From NCBI GenBank assembly GCA_900465665.1, contig UBJO01000032.1, forward strand, positions 1-64,000: a stretch of 64,000 nt of DNA, written 5' to 3'. This DNA comes from Hyphomicrobiales bacterium. Its GTDB lineage: Bacteria; Pseudomonadota; Alphaproteobacteria; Rhizobiales; Rhizobiaceae. Of this stretch, positions 43,496 through 52,537 are shown piece after piece (position 1 is the stretch's first letter; each line of letters begins with the position of its first letter). The position numbers and the translations under genes were made by a program. The notes under the pieces are model-generated. The model saw only the letters and a program-made list of their open reading frames with translations. It was not told where the DNA came from and ran no database searches.

Positions 43496-43540
43496 TTGAT
43501 GCTCATTAACATACAATTCCATTCAAGTCAGGAGCCCTCC

Positions 43541-44275
43541 ATGGATTCGTTGTCCTCGAAAGTCGCATTGATCACTGGAGGATCACGCGGAATCGGTCGC
43601 GAGATTGCGCTCGGTCTTGCCGACGCGGGTTGCGATATCGCTGTGCACTTCAACTCAGATTCTGCATCGGCTGACGAACTCGTTAGAGAGATTACTAATA
43701 GGGGCCGTCGCGCGGTTGCTCTGGGCGCGGATCTCGACGATCAAAATCAGGCAGCCGCGCTTAGCGGTGCGGCAGCTTCACAGCTCGGTCCAGTCGACGT
43801 GTTCGTTAGCAATGCGGGAATCAATCCCGCAAAACCAATCGATACCATCACGGCTGACGATTGGGACAGGTCGCTGCGCATCAACCTCTCCGCGGCCTTT
43901 CACATCAGCCAGTCGATCCTTCCCGGCATGCGCGAACGCAAATGGGGCCGACTGATCTACGTCTCGTCGGTTGCAGCCCAGATCGGCGGAGTAATTGGTC
44001 CGCACTACGCAGCGAGCAAGGCGGGCCTGATCGGCCTCGCACACTATTATGCCAGCGCGCTCGCCAAGGAAGGCGTGACCGCAAACGTTCTTGCACCTGC
44101 ATTGATCGAGACGGATATGATCAAGAACAACGCCGCAATCAAGCCAACCCTTATCCCGATCGGCCGCTTCGGTCGGACCGACGAGGTGGCGTCGCTTGCT
44201 GTCAACCTTGCCCAAAATGGCTACATGACGGGACAGACGATTAACGTCAACGGTGGCTGGTACATGAGCTCCTGA
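43541..44275 (+). CDS. Short-chain dehydrogenase (FabG-like SDR)
   Basis: ATG 43541 behind AGGAGCC gives 244 aa. Motifs: TGGSRGIG (12-19), NAG (91-93), S142/143, YAASK (Y156, K160). HFNSD after the second strand suggests NADP use. Closest in layout to 3-oxoacyl-ACP reductase-like SDRs, many of which act on xenobiotic ketones. It is controlled, by inference, by the divergent TetR gene through the two palindromes upstream, and is followed 67 nt later by a frameshifted HbpS/GlcG-like gene. Confidence 0.9.
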   Translation: MDSLSSKVALITGGSRGIGREIALGLADAGCDIAVHFNSDSASADELVREITNRGRRAVALGADLDDQNQAAALSGAAASQLGPVDVFVSNAGINPAKPIDTITADDWDRSLRINLSAAFHISQSILPGMRERKWGRLIYVSSVAAQIGGVIGPHYAASKAGLIGLAHYYASALAKEGVTANVLAPALIETDMIKNNAAIKPTLIPIGRFGRTDEVASLAVNLAQNGYMTGQTINVNGGWYMSS

Positions 44276-44342
44276 CACCGGCATGCCAGCCTTCGGCTGA
44301 CCAGACAAAAATCTCATCGAGGAACCGAGAAGGACAACCGTC

Positions 44343-44743
44343 ATGAAGACGAAGACCGTGCTGACCGCACAGGACGCCGCGAAAATCACCGAGGCCTGCA
44401 AGTCTGAAGCCGAGCAGAACGGCTGGAAGATGAGCGTCGCAGTGTCGATGATGGCGGCCGGCTGTTGAGCGTCGTCCGCTTCGACGACGCCACCTATGAC
44501 ACGGCCGGAGTTGCGCTGCGAAAGGCGGAAACGGCGGCAATGAACCGCAGCCCGTCGGCCGAGGTCGAGGAGATGGAGCGAGATCGTCTGACGATGCTCG
44601 CACTCGGTGACCGCCTTCCCCTGCAGGGCGGCATTCCGGCCCTGAGAAACGGTGAATGCCTCGGTGGCATCGGCGTTTCCGGTGGTCTGTCGACGCAGGA
44701 CGAACAGGTGGCACGCGCCGGGCTGGCCGCGCTGGTCATCTAA
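44343..44743 (+). pseudogene. HbpS/GlcG-family (DUF336) protein gene with a one-base deletion
   Basis: The ATG at 44343 has GAGAAGGAC upstream. The frame reads MKTKTVLTAQDAAKITEACK through NGWKMSVAVS and stops at TGA 44466. The +1 frame then carries the rest of the family: LLSVVRFDDATYDTAGVALRK, ALGDRLPLQGGIP, CLGGIGVSGG to TAA 44743. Inserting one G near 44444 (GTGTC to GTGGTC) would restore VAVVDDGGRLLSV, the conserved family sequence. Proteins of this family bind haem or cobalamin or accompany glycolate genes. It may be a natural pseudogene or a sequencing error. Confidence 0.8.
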
Positions 44744-44803
44744 TTTCTATGAGGGGGCGATAACAGCAGCGGGCGGGCTGCGCGAAACACAAAGGTTACC
44801 AAC

Positions 44804-45709
44804 ATGCATACAGAAGAAATCAAATTCCCAAGCGAAGGTTTGAATTGTGCCGGCACCGTCTACCGCCCGGATGGAGGGGGTCCGTTTCCGGCCGTGCTCC
44901 TCTCCCACGGCTTTGGCGCTGTACGCGGCATGCGCAACATCCCAGAAGTGGCGACGGCTTTGGCAAGCTCTGGAATCCTGGCACTTGCTATCGACTTCCG
45001 CTTTCTCGGCGACAGCGAAGGCGAGCCAAGACAGCAGGTGCTTCCCGACGCGCAACGGCAGGATCTCCGGAATGCGCTCACTTACCTCGAGAGCCGGGAC
45101 GACGTCGACGCCGCGCGCATTGGTTTGTGGGGCACCTCCTTCAGCGGCGGACAGTCGATCCAGGTCGCAGCCTTTGATCGCCGGGTGAAGGTTCCCGTGG
45201 CCCAGGTTCCGGCGACGGACCTCTACCGCCAGATCCGTTTCTCCGCTCCGCCCGAGCAGCGCAAGATCATCGATGATGCCATTGCATCGGAATATGGCCG
45301 TCGCTTCCGCGGCGAGCCGCCTGCAACCATGAAACTTGCCGATACGGCGGATGCGCAATCGGTATTCGGGCCGGAGTCGTACGAGTGGGCCACTCACAAT
45401 GAAGCGGAGCACCCACAGTTTCACAACGCGGTGACCATCAGCTCGTTGCAGGAGGCGGTGCAGATTGCTCCGGGCGACTACATCGAGGCCGTGGCGCCCA
45501 CCCCGCTTCTCATCATAATGGCCGATCCCGACAAGACGGTGGTGATCGACTACACAAAAGACGCCTTTGATCGTGCAGGCGGGCCGAAAAAGCTGATAGC
45601 GATCAAGGGGCTTCATTACGACGCCTACGACAAGCCCGAAACCCTTAAAGAAGCCACCGAAGCCGCTCGCACCTGGTTTGTCGAGCACTTGGCGCCATCG
45701 CAGCCCTGA
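44804..45709 (+). CDS. Alpha/beta hydrolase (dienelactone-hydrolase-like)
   Basis: A 301-residue hydrolase. The nucleophile elbow is GTSFSGG with S112; the oxyanion region is LLSHGFGAVRGM (about 33-44); Asp in IIMADPDKTV and His in GLHYDAYDKPE complete a triad. This layout is that of the X-Pro-dipeptidyl/dienelactone hydrolase-like group with a small lid. The cytoplasmic substrate is unknown. It is followed closely by a Kelch protein, a CMD protein, an MFS transporter and an aldo/keto reductase on the same strand, which form a likely detoxification operon. Confidence 0.85.
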   Translation: MHTEEIKFPSEGLNCAGTVYRPDGGGPFPAVLLSHGFGAVRGMRNIPEVATALASSGILALAIDFRFLGDSEGEPRQQVLPDAQRQDLRNALTYLESRDDVDAARIGLWGTSFSGGQSIQVAAFDRRVKVPVAQVPATDLYRQIRFSAPPEQRKIIDDAIASEYGRRFRGEPPATMKLADTADAQSVFGPESYEWATHNEAEHPQFHNAVTISSLQEAVQIAPGDYIEAVAPTPLLIIMADPDKTVVIDYTKDAFDRAGGPKKLIAIKGLHYDAYDKPETLKEATEAARTWFVEHLAPSQP

Positions 45710-45779
45710 TAACCAGGTGCGCAGGCGTGTACGGATCCGCACCGCCTGCGCGTCCGGTCAGCCTCAAAGGAGACGATTC

Positions 45780-46718
45780 ATGCACAATCTGACGAAAGCC
45801 TTTGTGACCGCAGCGTTAGGGGCTTCCATTGCATCCTCATCGCTCGCACACGAAGTCGGCGCCTGGGCGGGAGCAAGCAGCGCACCAGCGGAACGTTCTG
45901 AGGTTAGTGTCGCGCAGGTAGACGGAAAAGCCTACGTTGTCGGCGACTACAACGGCGCGACGGATTTGCTGATCTATGATCTTGCGAAGGATACATGGAG
46001 CAAGGGCGCTCCCTTCCCGTATGCAGTCCATCACACGGCAGCCGTCTCAATCGGTAGGACGATCTACGTTATCGGTGGCTATGTGGACGGATGGAAGGCC
46101 ACGAACAATGTGTGGGCCTACAACACAGCGTCCGACACGTGGAGCGAACTCGGCAAGATGCCGACAGCTGTTGCCGCCGCAGGCGCCGCAGTCCTCGACG
46201 GAAAGATCCATGTCGTGGGCGGCAGCAAGTCCGGTCGCGGCAACATTCCCTTTCACCTTGTCTATGATCCCGAGGCAAAGTCCTGGACTGAGGCCGCCCC
46301 GCCGCCTACCAAGCGGGATCATCTCTCGGTCGTCGCGCTCGATGGCAAGCTCGTGGCCGTCGGTGGCAGGATCAACGGCAGTCCCGGAAGCAATCTGGAT
46401 GTGAACCAGATCTACGACCCTAAGAGCAATTCCTGGACGTCCGGCAAGCCGCTGCCGACAGCACGGAGCGGGAGCGCGTCTGCAGTCCTCGGGCATGAAG
46501 CGTTTGTCATGGGTGGCGAAGGCTCAGGCAAAGTCTTCAACGAGGTCGAGGCCTACGACTTACCCAAGAATTCGTGGCGTGCGTTTTCTCCCCTCCCCAC
46601 AGGTCGTCATGGCTTTGGCGCAGTCGTGCATGACGGAAAAATCTTCACAATCGTCGGAAGCCCCGCTCCCGGCGGAAACCGATCGAGTGTCGTCGAAGTG
46701 CTGACACCCGGAAAGTAA
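45780..46718 (+). CDS. Exported Kelch-repeat protein
   Basis: ATG 45780 behind AAAGGAGACG gives 312 aa with a signal peptide (about 1-23, SLA-H cleavage). The mature part is five to six Kelch blades, each with a GG pair and spaced Tyr/Trp, for example YVIGGYVDGWKATNNVWAYN and SDTWSELGKMPTAVAAAGAA. Kelch propellers bind proteins or sugars, and some are sialate mutarotases (NanM). No catalytic residue can be assigned. It sits 70 nt after the hydrolase in the same run. Confidence 0.85.
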   Translation: MHNLTKAFVTAALGASIASSSLAHEVGAWAGASSAPAERSEVSVAQVDGKAYVVGDYNGATDLLIYDLAKDTWSKGAPFPYAVHHTAAVSIGRTIYVIGGYVDGWKATNNVWAYNTASDTWSELGKMPTAVAAAGAAVLDGKIHVVGGSKSGRGNIPFHLVYDPEAKSWTEAAPPPTKRDHLSVVALDGKLVAVGGRINGSPGSNLDVNQIYDPKSNSWTSGKPLPTARSGSASAVLGHEAFVMGGEGSGKVFNEVEAYDLPKNSWRAFSPLPTGRHGFGAVVHDGKIFTIVGSPAPGGNRSSVVEVLTPGK

Positions 46719-46758
46719 CTGGCCTCACCTAGCACTTCAAACCACATAAGGATTGAAC

Positions 46759-47148
46759 ATGTCTGCCACTACGCTTGAACTAGGCAAGAAGACGTTTGCG
46801 AAAACCTTTGGCTCCGAAGCGGAAGGCTTCATCCAGACCGTTAACGGCATGGCGCCCGGCCTCGGCGACTTCATCGTCGAAGCGGAATTCGGCAATGCCT
46901 ACAATCGCCCCGGCCTTGATCTGAAAACACGCGAGCTCGTGATCCTCGCATCTTGCGCGACGCTCGGCTCGACCGGTCTTGGCGCTGTTGGAATGCACAT
47001 CCCTGCGGCCCTTGCTGCGGGCGCCACGCGCGAAGAAATCGTCGAGGTCTTTGTCCAGCTTTCGTTCGCAGCCGGGATGCCGACCGCGCTTGCAGCACTC
47101 GAAGCAGCAAAGACCGCCTTCGATAAGCTTGACGGCAAGGCCGCCTGA
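46759..47148 (+). CDS. Carboxymuconolactone decarboxylase-family protein
   Basis: ATG 46759 has AAGGA six bases upstream (129 aa). The helical CMD fold is seen in PGLGDFIVEAEFGNAYNRPG and LDLKTRELVILASCATLG, with GMHIPAALAAGATREEIVEV after it. It has a single Cys in that core and lacks the CxxC of AhpD, so it belongs to the decarboxylase-like branch rather than the peroxidase branch. Its reaction is unknown. It lies between the Kelch and MFS genes with short gaps. Confidence 0.85.
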   Translation: MSATTLELGKKTFAKTFGSEAEGFIQTVNGMAPGLGDFIVEAEFGNAYNRPGLDLKTRELVILASCATLGSTGLGAVGMHIPAALAAGATREEIVEVFVQLSFAAGMPTALAALEAAKTAFDKLDGKAA

Positions 47149-47176
47149 ACCGACACCTGAATTGGACGAGCAGAAC

Positions 47177-48397
47177 ATGGAAAAGCAGTCGGCAGACGCA
47201 ACTCAAATTCGTCGCGGGACAATCCCCGTTATGGCCGTTGCCTGCGGCGTTATGGTGGGAAACATCTATCTGTGCCAGCCGCTGCTGGGAGCAATCGCCA
47301 AAGACTTTGGTGTTCCTGAGAGTATAGCATCCCTCGTCGCCGTGATGACGCAGGTCGGCTATGCTCTCGGCATTCTTCTGCTCGTCCCTCTCTCGGACAT
47401 GGCGGAGCCCCGCAGCCTAGTCAGATGGATGTCCGCGCTCGCCGCTGTCGGCCTGCTCATGGCCTGTCTCGCCCCGGCAATCCCTGTCCTTCTTGCCGCG
47501 AGCATATTCCTTGCATTCGTGACCGTCGTTCCGCAGGTGCTCATTCCACTTGCCACCTCCCTTGTCGCTCCAGAGCATCGGGGGCGCGCAGTCGGCTCGC
47601 TTGCGACAGGTCTCATCATGGGAATTCTGCTGTCCAGAACGATTTCGGGGCTGGTGGCCGGCTATGGTGGCTCCTGGCGCGCCTCATACGGGCTAGCGTC
47701 CGTCCTCTCCGTCGTCGTCTTCTTTCTTGTCCCGGCCTTTATGCCGAAAAAGTCCGAGCACGCGACCTCGATCGGCTACTTCAAGCTGCTGGCTTCCCTT
47801 CCGCCGCTTCTCAAGCATCGAGATCTCATCCTCTCGATGGCCATGAACTTCCTCGTGTTTGGCGCATTTTCCGCCTTCTGGGCAACCATGGCGTTCCATC
47901 TGGCTACCCCGGAATTTAGCCTCGGCCCTGCGGCGGCCGGCCTGTTCGGTCTCTGGGGAGCGCCCGGAGCACTTCTGGCGCCGATGGCCGGACGGCTTTC
48001 CGACAGATGGGGTCCGGCGCGCGTCAATGTTCTTGGCTTCGCATCCGTGCTCATCTGTTTCGCCATCGCTATCACGATTGGAGCCCATTCGTTGATCGCA
48101 CTCGTCATCGTGGTAAACCTTCTCGACTTCGGCCTTCAGAGCGGACAGGTCGCCAACCAGACGCGCATCTTCGCCATCGCGCCAGAGATCCGCGGACGGC
48201 TGAACACCCTCTACATGGTCTCGACTTTCGGCGGCGGTGCAATCGGTGCGCTTGCAGGCGGCTATGCATGGTCGGCTGCGGGATGGACAGGCGTCTGCTT
48301 GCTCGGCTTCGTCGCGACCTGCCTTGCCGCAATCATCCTTGCAACCGGTGTCGCGACCGCCACATCTTCAAAACAGGGACACAGGAGTGAACCATGA
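47177..48397 (+). CDS. MFS transporter
   Basis: ATG 47177 gives 406 aa with twelve predicted membrane segments. The first half shows GNIYLCQPLLGAIAKDFG and VPLSDMAEPRSLVRWMSAL, typical of the YnfM/YgaY-like group of DHA exporters. The start lies 28 nt after the CMD gene and the stop overlaps the aldo/keto reductase start by 4 nt (ATGA), which ties transport to that enzyme. Substrate unknown. Confidence 0.88.
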   Translation: MEKQSADATQIRRGTIPVMAVACGVMVGNIYLCQPLLGAIAKDFGVPESIASLVAVMTQVGYALGILLLVPLSDMAEPRSLVRWMSALAAVGLLMACLAPAIPVLLAASIFLAFVTVVPQVLIPLATSLVAPEHRGRAVGSLATGLIMGILLSRTISGLVAGYGGSWRASYGLASVLSVVVFFLVPAFMPKKSEHATSIGYFKLLASLPPLLKHRDLILSMAMNFLVFGAFSAFWATMAFHLATPEFSLGPAAAGLFGLWGAPGALLAPMAGRLSDRWGPARVNVLGFASVLICFAIAITIGAHSLIALVIVVNLLDFGLQSGQVANQTRIFAIAPEIRGRLNTLYMVSTFGGGAIGALAGGYAWSAAGWTGVCLLGFVATCLAAIILATGVATATSSKQGHRSEP

Positions 48398-49239
48398 CCG
48401 GAAGCGCATCCGTTAACCGATTGATCGAGCGCATCATCCCGTCATCAGGGGAGAGCATTCCCCTGGTCGGCTGCGGAACCTGGCAGACCTTCGACGTCGG
48501 TTCATCCCCGAACGAGCTTGAAGGCCCCTCCTCCGTCATCGGCGCCTTGGTGGAAGGAGGCGGAAAGCTGATCGACAGCTCACCGATGTACGGCCAGGCC
48601 GAGCGGGTGACCGGCGAAATCTTGTCCCGAAGCGGGCTGCGCGGTAAGACCTTCCTGGCGACCAAGGTATGGACGCGCGGAAAGGAGTCTGGGATCGACC
48701 AGATGAGCCGCTCCTTTGAACTTCTCAAAACCGATATCATTGACCTCATGCAGGTGCACAATCTTCTCGACTGGCAGGTTCATCTACCGACACTGAAGGA
48801 ATGGAAGGCGCAAGGCCGGATCAGGTATCTTGGCGTGACGCACTACACCGACAGCGCACATTCGGATCTCGAAGCGGCCATCCGGACAGGCGAATTCGAT
48901 TTCGTCCAGCTCAACTACTCAGTGGCCGACCGCGCTGCCGAAAAGCGGCTGCTACCCGCCGCGAAGGATCTGGGCGTCGCAGTGCTGGTCAACCGCCCAT
49001 TCGGCGAAGGTTCGCTGATCCGCCGCCTCGCCCGAATGCCGCTTCCCGATTTCGCCCGAGAACTCGGAACACAGACTTGGCCTCAGCTTGCACTTCGGTA
49101 CGTCATATCGCATCCGGCTGTAACCTGCGCCATTCCGGCTACGTCAAGTTCAGAGCATATGAGAGACAACATGCGCGCGGCCTCTTTGCCGGAGCTTTCA
49201 TCAGCGCAGAAGTCGGAACTACTTGCAGCTATCGGCTGA
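48394..49239 (+). CDS. Aldo/keto reductase
   Basis: A 281-residue TIM-barrel NADPH reductase. The catalytic tetrad is visible as Asp and Tyr in LIDSSPMYGQAE, Lys in FLATKVWTRG, and His in DLMQVHNLLDW. It reduces aldehydes or ketones. The start overlaps the MFS stop (ATGA). It ends 7 nt before the convergent AraC gene, with no terminator visible between them. Confidence 0.88.
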   Translation: MTGSASVNRLIERIIPSSGESIPLVGCGTWQTFDVGSSPNELEGPSSVIGALVEGGGKLIDSSPMYGQAERVTGEILSRSGLRGKTFLATKVWTRGKESGIDQMSRSFELLKTDIIDLMQVHNLLDWQVHLPTLKEWKAQGRIRYLGVTHYTDSAHSDLEAAIRTGEFDFVQLNYSVADRAAEKRLLPAAKDLGVAVLVNRPFGEGSLIRRLARMPLPDFARELGTQTWPQLALRYVISHPAVTCAIPATSSSEHMRDNMRAASLPELSSAQKSELLAAIG

Positions 49240-49246
49240 AACCTGT

Positions 49247-50032
49247 TCAGTCCGCAAAATAGCGCGCTGGTGTCTGTCCGAGCGCTTGCTTGAACATCGT
49301 AATGAACGCGCTGGTGTTCTCGTAGCCAAGATCAATCGCGATGTTGGTGACTGATTGACCCTCGGCAAGCCACTGGAGTGCAAGTGACAGCTGGAGCTGT
49401 CGACGCCATTTGCCAAACGAGAGGCCTGTCTCTTCTTTGAAGCGCCTCGTGAGGGTCCTGGGGCTTGCTCCGATCCGCTCGCTCCAATCTTCGATTGTGG
49501 ATCGAAGAGACGGGTCAAGCGCGATCAGGTCCGCGAGTTTCCTCAGACGCAGATCCTTCGGCATCGGCAGGTAGAGTGGTTCGCGTCGAGCATGGGTCAG
49601 CTCGTCAACCATGACCTGGATAAAGCGATTTTCCCGGCTTGCACCGAGCGGATAGAGCGGCGGCATTTTCTCGAAGCGAGCAAACATCTCCCGCAGCAGC
49701 GGTGGCACCGAGATGATGCAGCAATCCGCCGGCATGTCAGGCGCGCTGGCCGGCTCGATGAAAAGGCATCGGATCTCAAGTTTGCCGACACCACTCGAGG
49801 AATGCGTCACGCCTCCCGGCACCCAGACAGCGCAGTTGGGAGGTGCGACCCACAAACCATGCGCGGCGTGCACAGTGACGACGCCTTTGGTGGTATAGAG
49901 AAGCTGCGCCTTTCGATGCGAATGCGGAGCCTGTTCGAGCACGTCCGTATCAAGGTCAAAGGCGACAGCCGAGATGTCCCTTGCGAGGGAATCCGCGCCT
50001 TGGAAATCCTCAATGCGGTTGAACAGAAGCAT
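49247..50032 (-). CDS. AraC-family transcriptional regulator with cupin sensor
   Basis: A 261-residue regulator. The N-terminal cupin domain (about 25-105) has PHSHRKAQLLYTTKG and GLWVAPPNCAVWVPGG. The C-terminal double helix-turn-helix (about 160-255) ends NIAIDLGYENTSAFITMFKQ and LGQTPARYF, the AraC signature. The type with a short cupin domain often controls a neighbouring transporter or reductase operon. Here it is convergent with the hydrolase-to-aldo/keto reductase run, which it might regulate. No operator was identified. Confidence 0.9.
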   Translation of the reverse strand: MLLFNRIEDFQGADSLARDISAVAFDLDTDVLEQAPHSHRKAQLLYTTKGVVTVHAAHGLWVAPPNCAVWVPGGVTHSSSGVGKLEIRCLFIEPASAPDMPADCCIISVPPLLREMFARFEKMPPLYPLGASRENRFIQVMVDELTHARREPLYLPMPKDLRLRKLADLIALDPSLRSTIEDWSERIGASPRTLTRRFKEETGLSFGKWRRQLQLSLALQWLAEGQSVTNIAIDLGYENTSAFITMFKQALGQTPARYFAD

Positions 50033-50232
50033 TCTAGACCCCGCGAACTCACCGAGGGCAAATTGGCCGATAATCGTTATTGTATGGCCATATCACGAAA
50101 TCCGAACATCAGCAAATTTGGTAGTCGTCCTTGCAGAGAGACCTTGGAAAAGGGCGTGAGACGCGAATCTATCGAATAAGCGCCGACGGCAGCTGTTCGA
50201 TCGAATAGGTCATGATCGAGGATGGGACGCAA

Positions 50233-50733
50233 ATGACACGCAAGATGGTACCCACTCTCATGGAAGGTATCGATGGGGAGGAAGTCATCAGAGCCCCATT
50301 TGTCCTTCACCGCGTTTCTACCTTCCCCATAATAGTGTTCGCGACAGAACTGGCGCAGGGAGGATATGCCGAGCGCTGGACGCTCGAGATGGAAAGCCTC
50401 CTGGCGAAGAGGGCACCATTCGTCATCCTGATTCCCAGCTGTGAACGCCCCGAGAGTCGAGAGGATTGGGCCCGGCGCGTCATCTGGATGAAGGAGAATA
50501 AGCCTGGGCTTTCGCTCTACTGCAAGGGCGTCATCAGCATCGAACCTGATAGGAGGCTGAGAGCTGATCTTGAACGACGGGTTAGTGGATCGAAGCGAAT
50601 GTTCGGCGTGTCGCAGCATGTTGTCGAGAGCGAAGAAAACGCCGTTGACCTCGCGCGTCATTTGCTTTCCAAGCGAAGTGTTGCGGCGGAAGCTCTGCGC
50701 ATTCTCGCACTCAAGCAGATCTACGAGTACTGA
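50233..50733 (+). CDS. Conserved protein of unknown function (166 aa)
   Basis: ATG 50233 has GAGGATGG upstream; an alternative ATG at 50212 would add seven residues. The pattern is alternating beta-alpha: TFPIIVFATELAQGGYAERW, then KRAPFVILIPS with ESREDWARRVIWMKENKPG, then YCKGVISIEP. This resembles a widespread family of small STAS/SpoIIAA-like proteobacterial proteins in which the last segments read CRGvAfV. Function unknown. Base use matches its neighbours. A longer frame on the opposite strand (50077-50799) lacks any family signature and is rejected. Confidence 0.6.
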   Translation: MTRKMVPTLMEGIDGEEVIRAPFVLHRVSTFPIIVFATELAQGGYAERWTLEMESLLAKRAPFVILIPSCERPESREDWARRVIWMKENKPGLSLYCKGVISIEPDRRLRADLERRVSGSKRMFGVSQHVVESEENAVDLARHLLSKRSVAAEALRILALKQIYEY

Positions 50734-50804
50734 AGTGTTTGGCTGTTGCCGAAGCGGGCGCCCCGTTTCACTGTTGAAGATCACCCGAAAGGCGCACAAT
50801 AAGC

Positions 50805-51824
50805 CTAAAATTCCTTGAGTTCGGGGAAGTTTCGCTGATGCCAGACGGGATAGGCCGGAGGCAGATCGCTGGCTGTGTCGAGCTTGGCGACCTGCTCTGC
50901 CGTCAGGCTCCAGTCAACAGCGCCGATGTTTTCGATGAGCTGCCCTTCCGAGCGGGCTCCAATAATCACATTCGCGACGGACGGCTTTTGCAGGAGCCAG
51001 TTCAGAGCGACCTGTGGAATGGTCTTTCCGGTCTTTTCAGAGATCTCATCAAGGGCGTCGATGATCCGAAAAAGATGCGCGTCTTCATATCTCGGGCCCG
51101 CCCCGGCGATCTCGAATGCTCTGGTTCCAGGCTGCGCCGGGCGGTCGCGCCGGATTTTACCTGTCAGCTTGCCCCATCCGAGCGGTGACCAGATCATCGA
51201 GCCGACACCTTCAACTTGCCCCAACGGCATGAGATCCCACTCGTAATCGCGATTGAGGAGCGAATAGTAGACCTGATGCGAGACGTGACGCGGGTAACCG
51301 TATCGGTCAGACACAGAGAGCGATCTCATCAGGTGCCAGCCGGAGAAATTCGAGCAGCCCGTGTATCGGATTTTTCCCGACCTCACGAGCTGGTCAAGGG
51401 TCGAGAGAGTTTCGTCCAACGGCGTATTATAGTCCTGGCCGTGAAGTTGGAACAGGTCGATATAGTCCGTCCCGAGCCTTTTCAGAGCGCCATCGACGGC
51501 ATCCAAGAGATGCTGCCTCGAGGACCCGTAATCGTTCGGCCCGTCACCTACTCGGAAGGTCGCCTTGGTCGAGATGAGTACGCGGTCCCGCTTCCCCTTG
51601 ATGGCCTCGCCCAGAATCGTCTCGGCCAGTCCGCCAGAATAGGCATCGGCGCTGTCAAATAAAGAGACGCCATGATCGAGACAAACGTCAATAAGCCGCG
51701 CCGCACCGTTGCTGTCTGTTGATCCCCACGCTTTGAAAAAATCGTTCCCTCCTCCAAACGTTGCTGTTCCGAAGCTGAGGGCGGGTACTCGAAGGCCAGA
51801 GCGGCCGAAGCGTCTGTATTCCAT
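50805..51824 (-). CDS. Aldo/keto reductase (YajO/Gpr-like)
   Basis: ATG 51824 with AAAGG upstream gives 339 aa, beginning MEYRRFGRSGLRVPALSFGT. The tetrad is Asp/Tyr in LFDSADAYSGG, Lys in VLISTKATF and His in DLFQLHGQD. The C-terminal NADPH-binding segment VIIGARSEGQLIENIGA is intact. The length and signature place it in the large AKR12/13-like group acting on aldehydes. It is probably in one unit with, or downstream of, the peroxiredoxin (62-nt gap), which suggests oxidative or carbonyl stress. Confidence 0.88.
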   Translation of the reverse strand: MEYRRFGRSGLRVPALSFGTATFGGGNDFFKAWGSTDSNGAARLIDVCLDHGVSLFDSADAYSGGLAETILGEAIKGKRDRVLISTKATFRVGDGPNDYGSSRQHLLDAVDGALKRLGTDYIDLFQLHGQDYNTPLDETLSTLDQLVRSGKIRYTGCSNFSGWHLMRSLSVSDRYGYPRHVSHQVYYSLLNRDYEWDLMPLGQVEGVGSMIWSPLGWGKLTGKIRRDRPAQPGTRAFEIAGAGPRYEDAHLFRIIDALDEISEKTGKTIPQVALNWLLQKPSVANVIIGARSEGQLIENIGAVDWSLTAEQVAKLDTASDLPPAYPVWHQRNFPELKEF

Positions 51825-51886
51825 GACAAGCCTTTTCGGTAAATGATCACGATGCGAACCGATGCTCAACTCGCAATAGAGCCTGC

Positions 51887-52426
51887 TCAGGCGGCGACTT
51901 TCGTCTTCAAATTCGAAAGAATATTGTTAGGGTCAGATACCCCGTACGGATCCTCTGCGCAGTTGTCGCAATATCCGTCCTCTTCGAACCATTCCTCTAC
52001 AATACAATCATTGACAATCGCCGCATAGCGCCACGACCGCATCCCGAAGCCGAGATTATCTTTGGCGACAAGCATGCCCATCTTGCGGGTAAATTCCGCG
52101 GAGCCGTCCGGGATGAGCTTTATATTCAAAAGGTTCTGAGACTTGCCCCAGGCGTTCATTACGAAGGCGTCGTTCACCGAAACGCAGTAGATCTCCTCGA
52201 TTCCCAGACCCTTAAACTGGGGAGCTAGCTTTTCGAAATCGGGAAGCTGATAGGTTGAGCACGTCGGCGTGAACGCGCCGGGCAACGAAAAGACGATCAC
52301 GCGTTTTCCGGCGTAATAATCGGCGGTCGTCATATCCTGCCAGCGGAAGGGATTAGGACCTTCGACCTTATCGTCGCGGAAGCGCGTCTTGAAGATGACC
52401 TGGGGAATTTGTCTTCCTGCGTGCAT
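51887..52426 (-). CDS. Peroxiredoxin (Prx5/AhpE-like, redoxin domain)
   Basis: A 179-residue thiol peroxidase. The peroxidatic Cys is C56 in LPGAFTPTCSTYQLP, the Prx5 signature. Further cysteines occur at about 81 and in YCDNCAEDP near the C-terminus, where one could act as a resolving Cys. It reduces hydrogen or alkyl peroxides in the cytoplasm. Start ATG 52426 lies in front of a 110-nt leader; a truncated MerR-type gene lies divergent from it and may once have been its regulator. Confidence 0.9.
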   Translation of the reverse strand: MHAGRQIPQVIFKTRFRDDKVEGPNPFRWQDMTTADYYAGKRVIVFSLPGAFTPTCSTYQLPDFEKLAPQFKGLGIEEIYCVSVNDAFVMNAWGKSQNLLNIKLIPDGSAEFTRKMGMLVAKDNLGFGMRSWRYAAIVNDCIVEEWFEEDGYCDNCAEDPYGVSDPNNILSNLKTKVAA

Positions 52427-52537
52427 TGCTACAGCTCCTGCGATCGGATCAATCTAAGCTTCCACTGCGCGCCCACCGGCCATCGGGACGCGACCCTGGA
52501 AATAGCAGGTTGCTCGTGTGTCAAATCCAGAGATTAG

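Noticed and set aside
42712..43512. 266-aa reading of the TetR gene from 43512
   Set aside because: Its N-terminal extension would be encoded by the two operator palindromes; the ATG at 43368 gives a normal TetR N-terminus.
50077..50799. 240-aa minus-strand frame opposite the gene at 50233
   Set aside because: The plus-strand frame has a ribosome site and a family-like pattern; the minus frame has neither.
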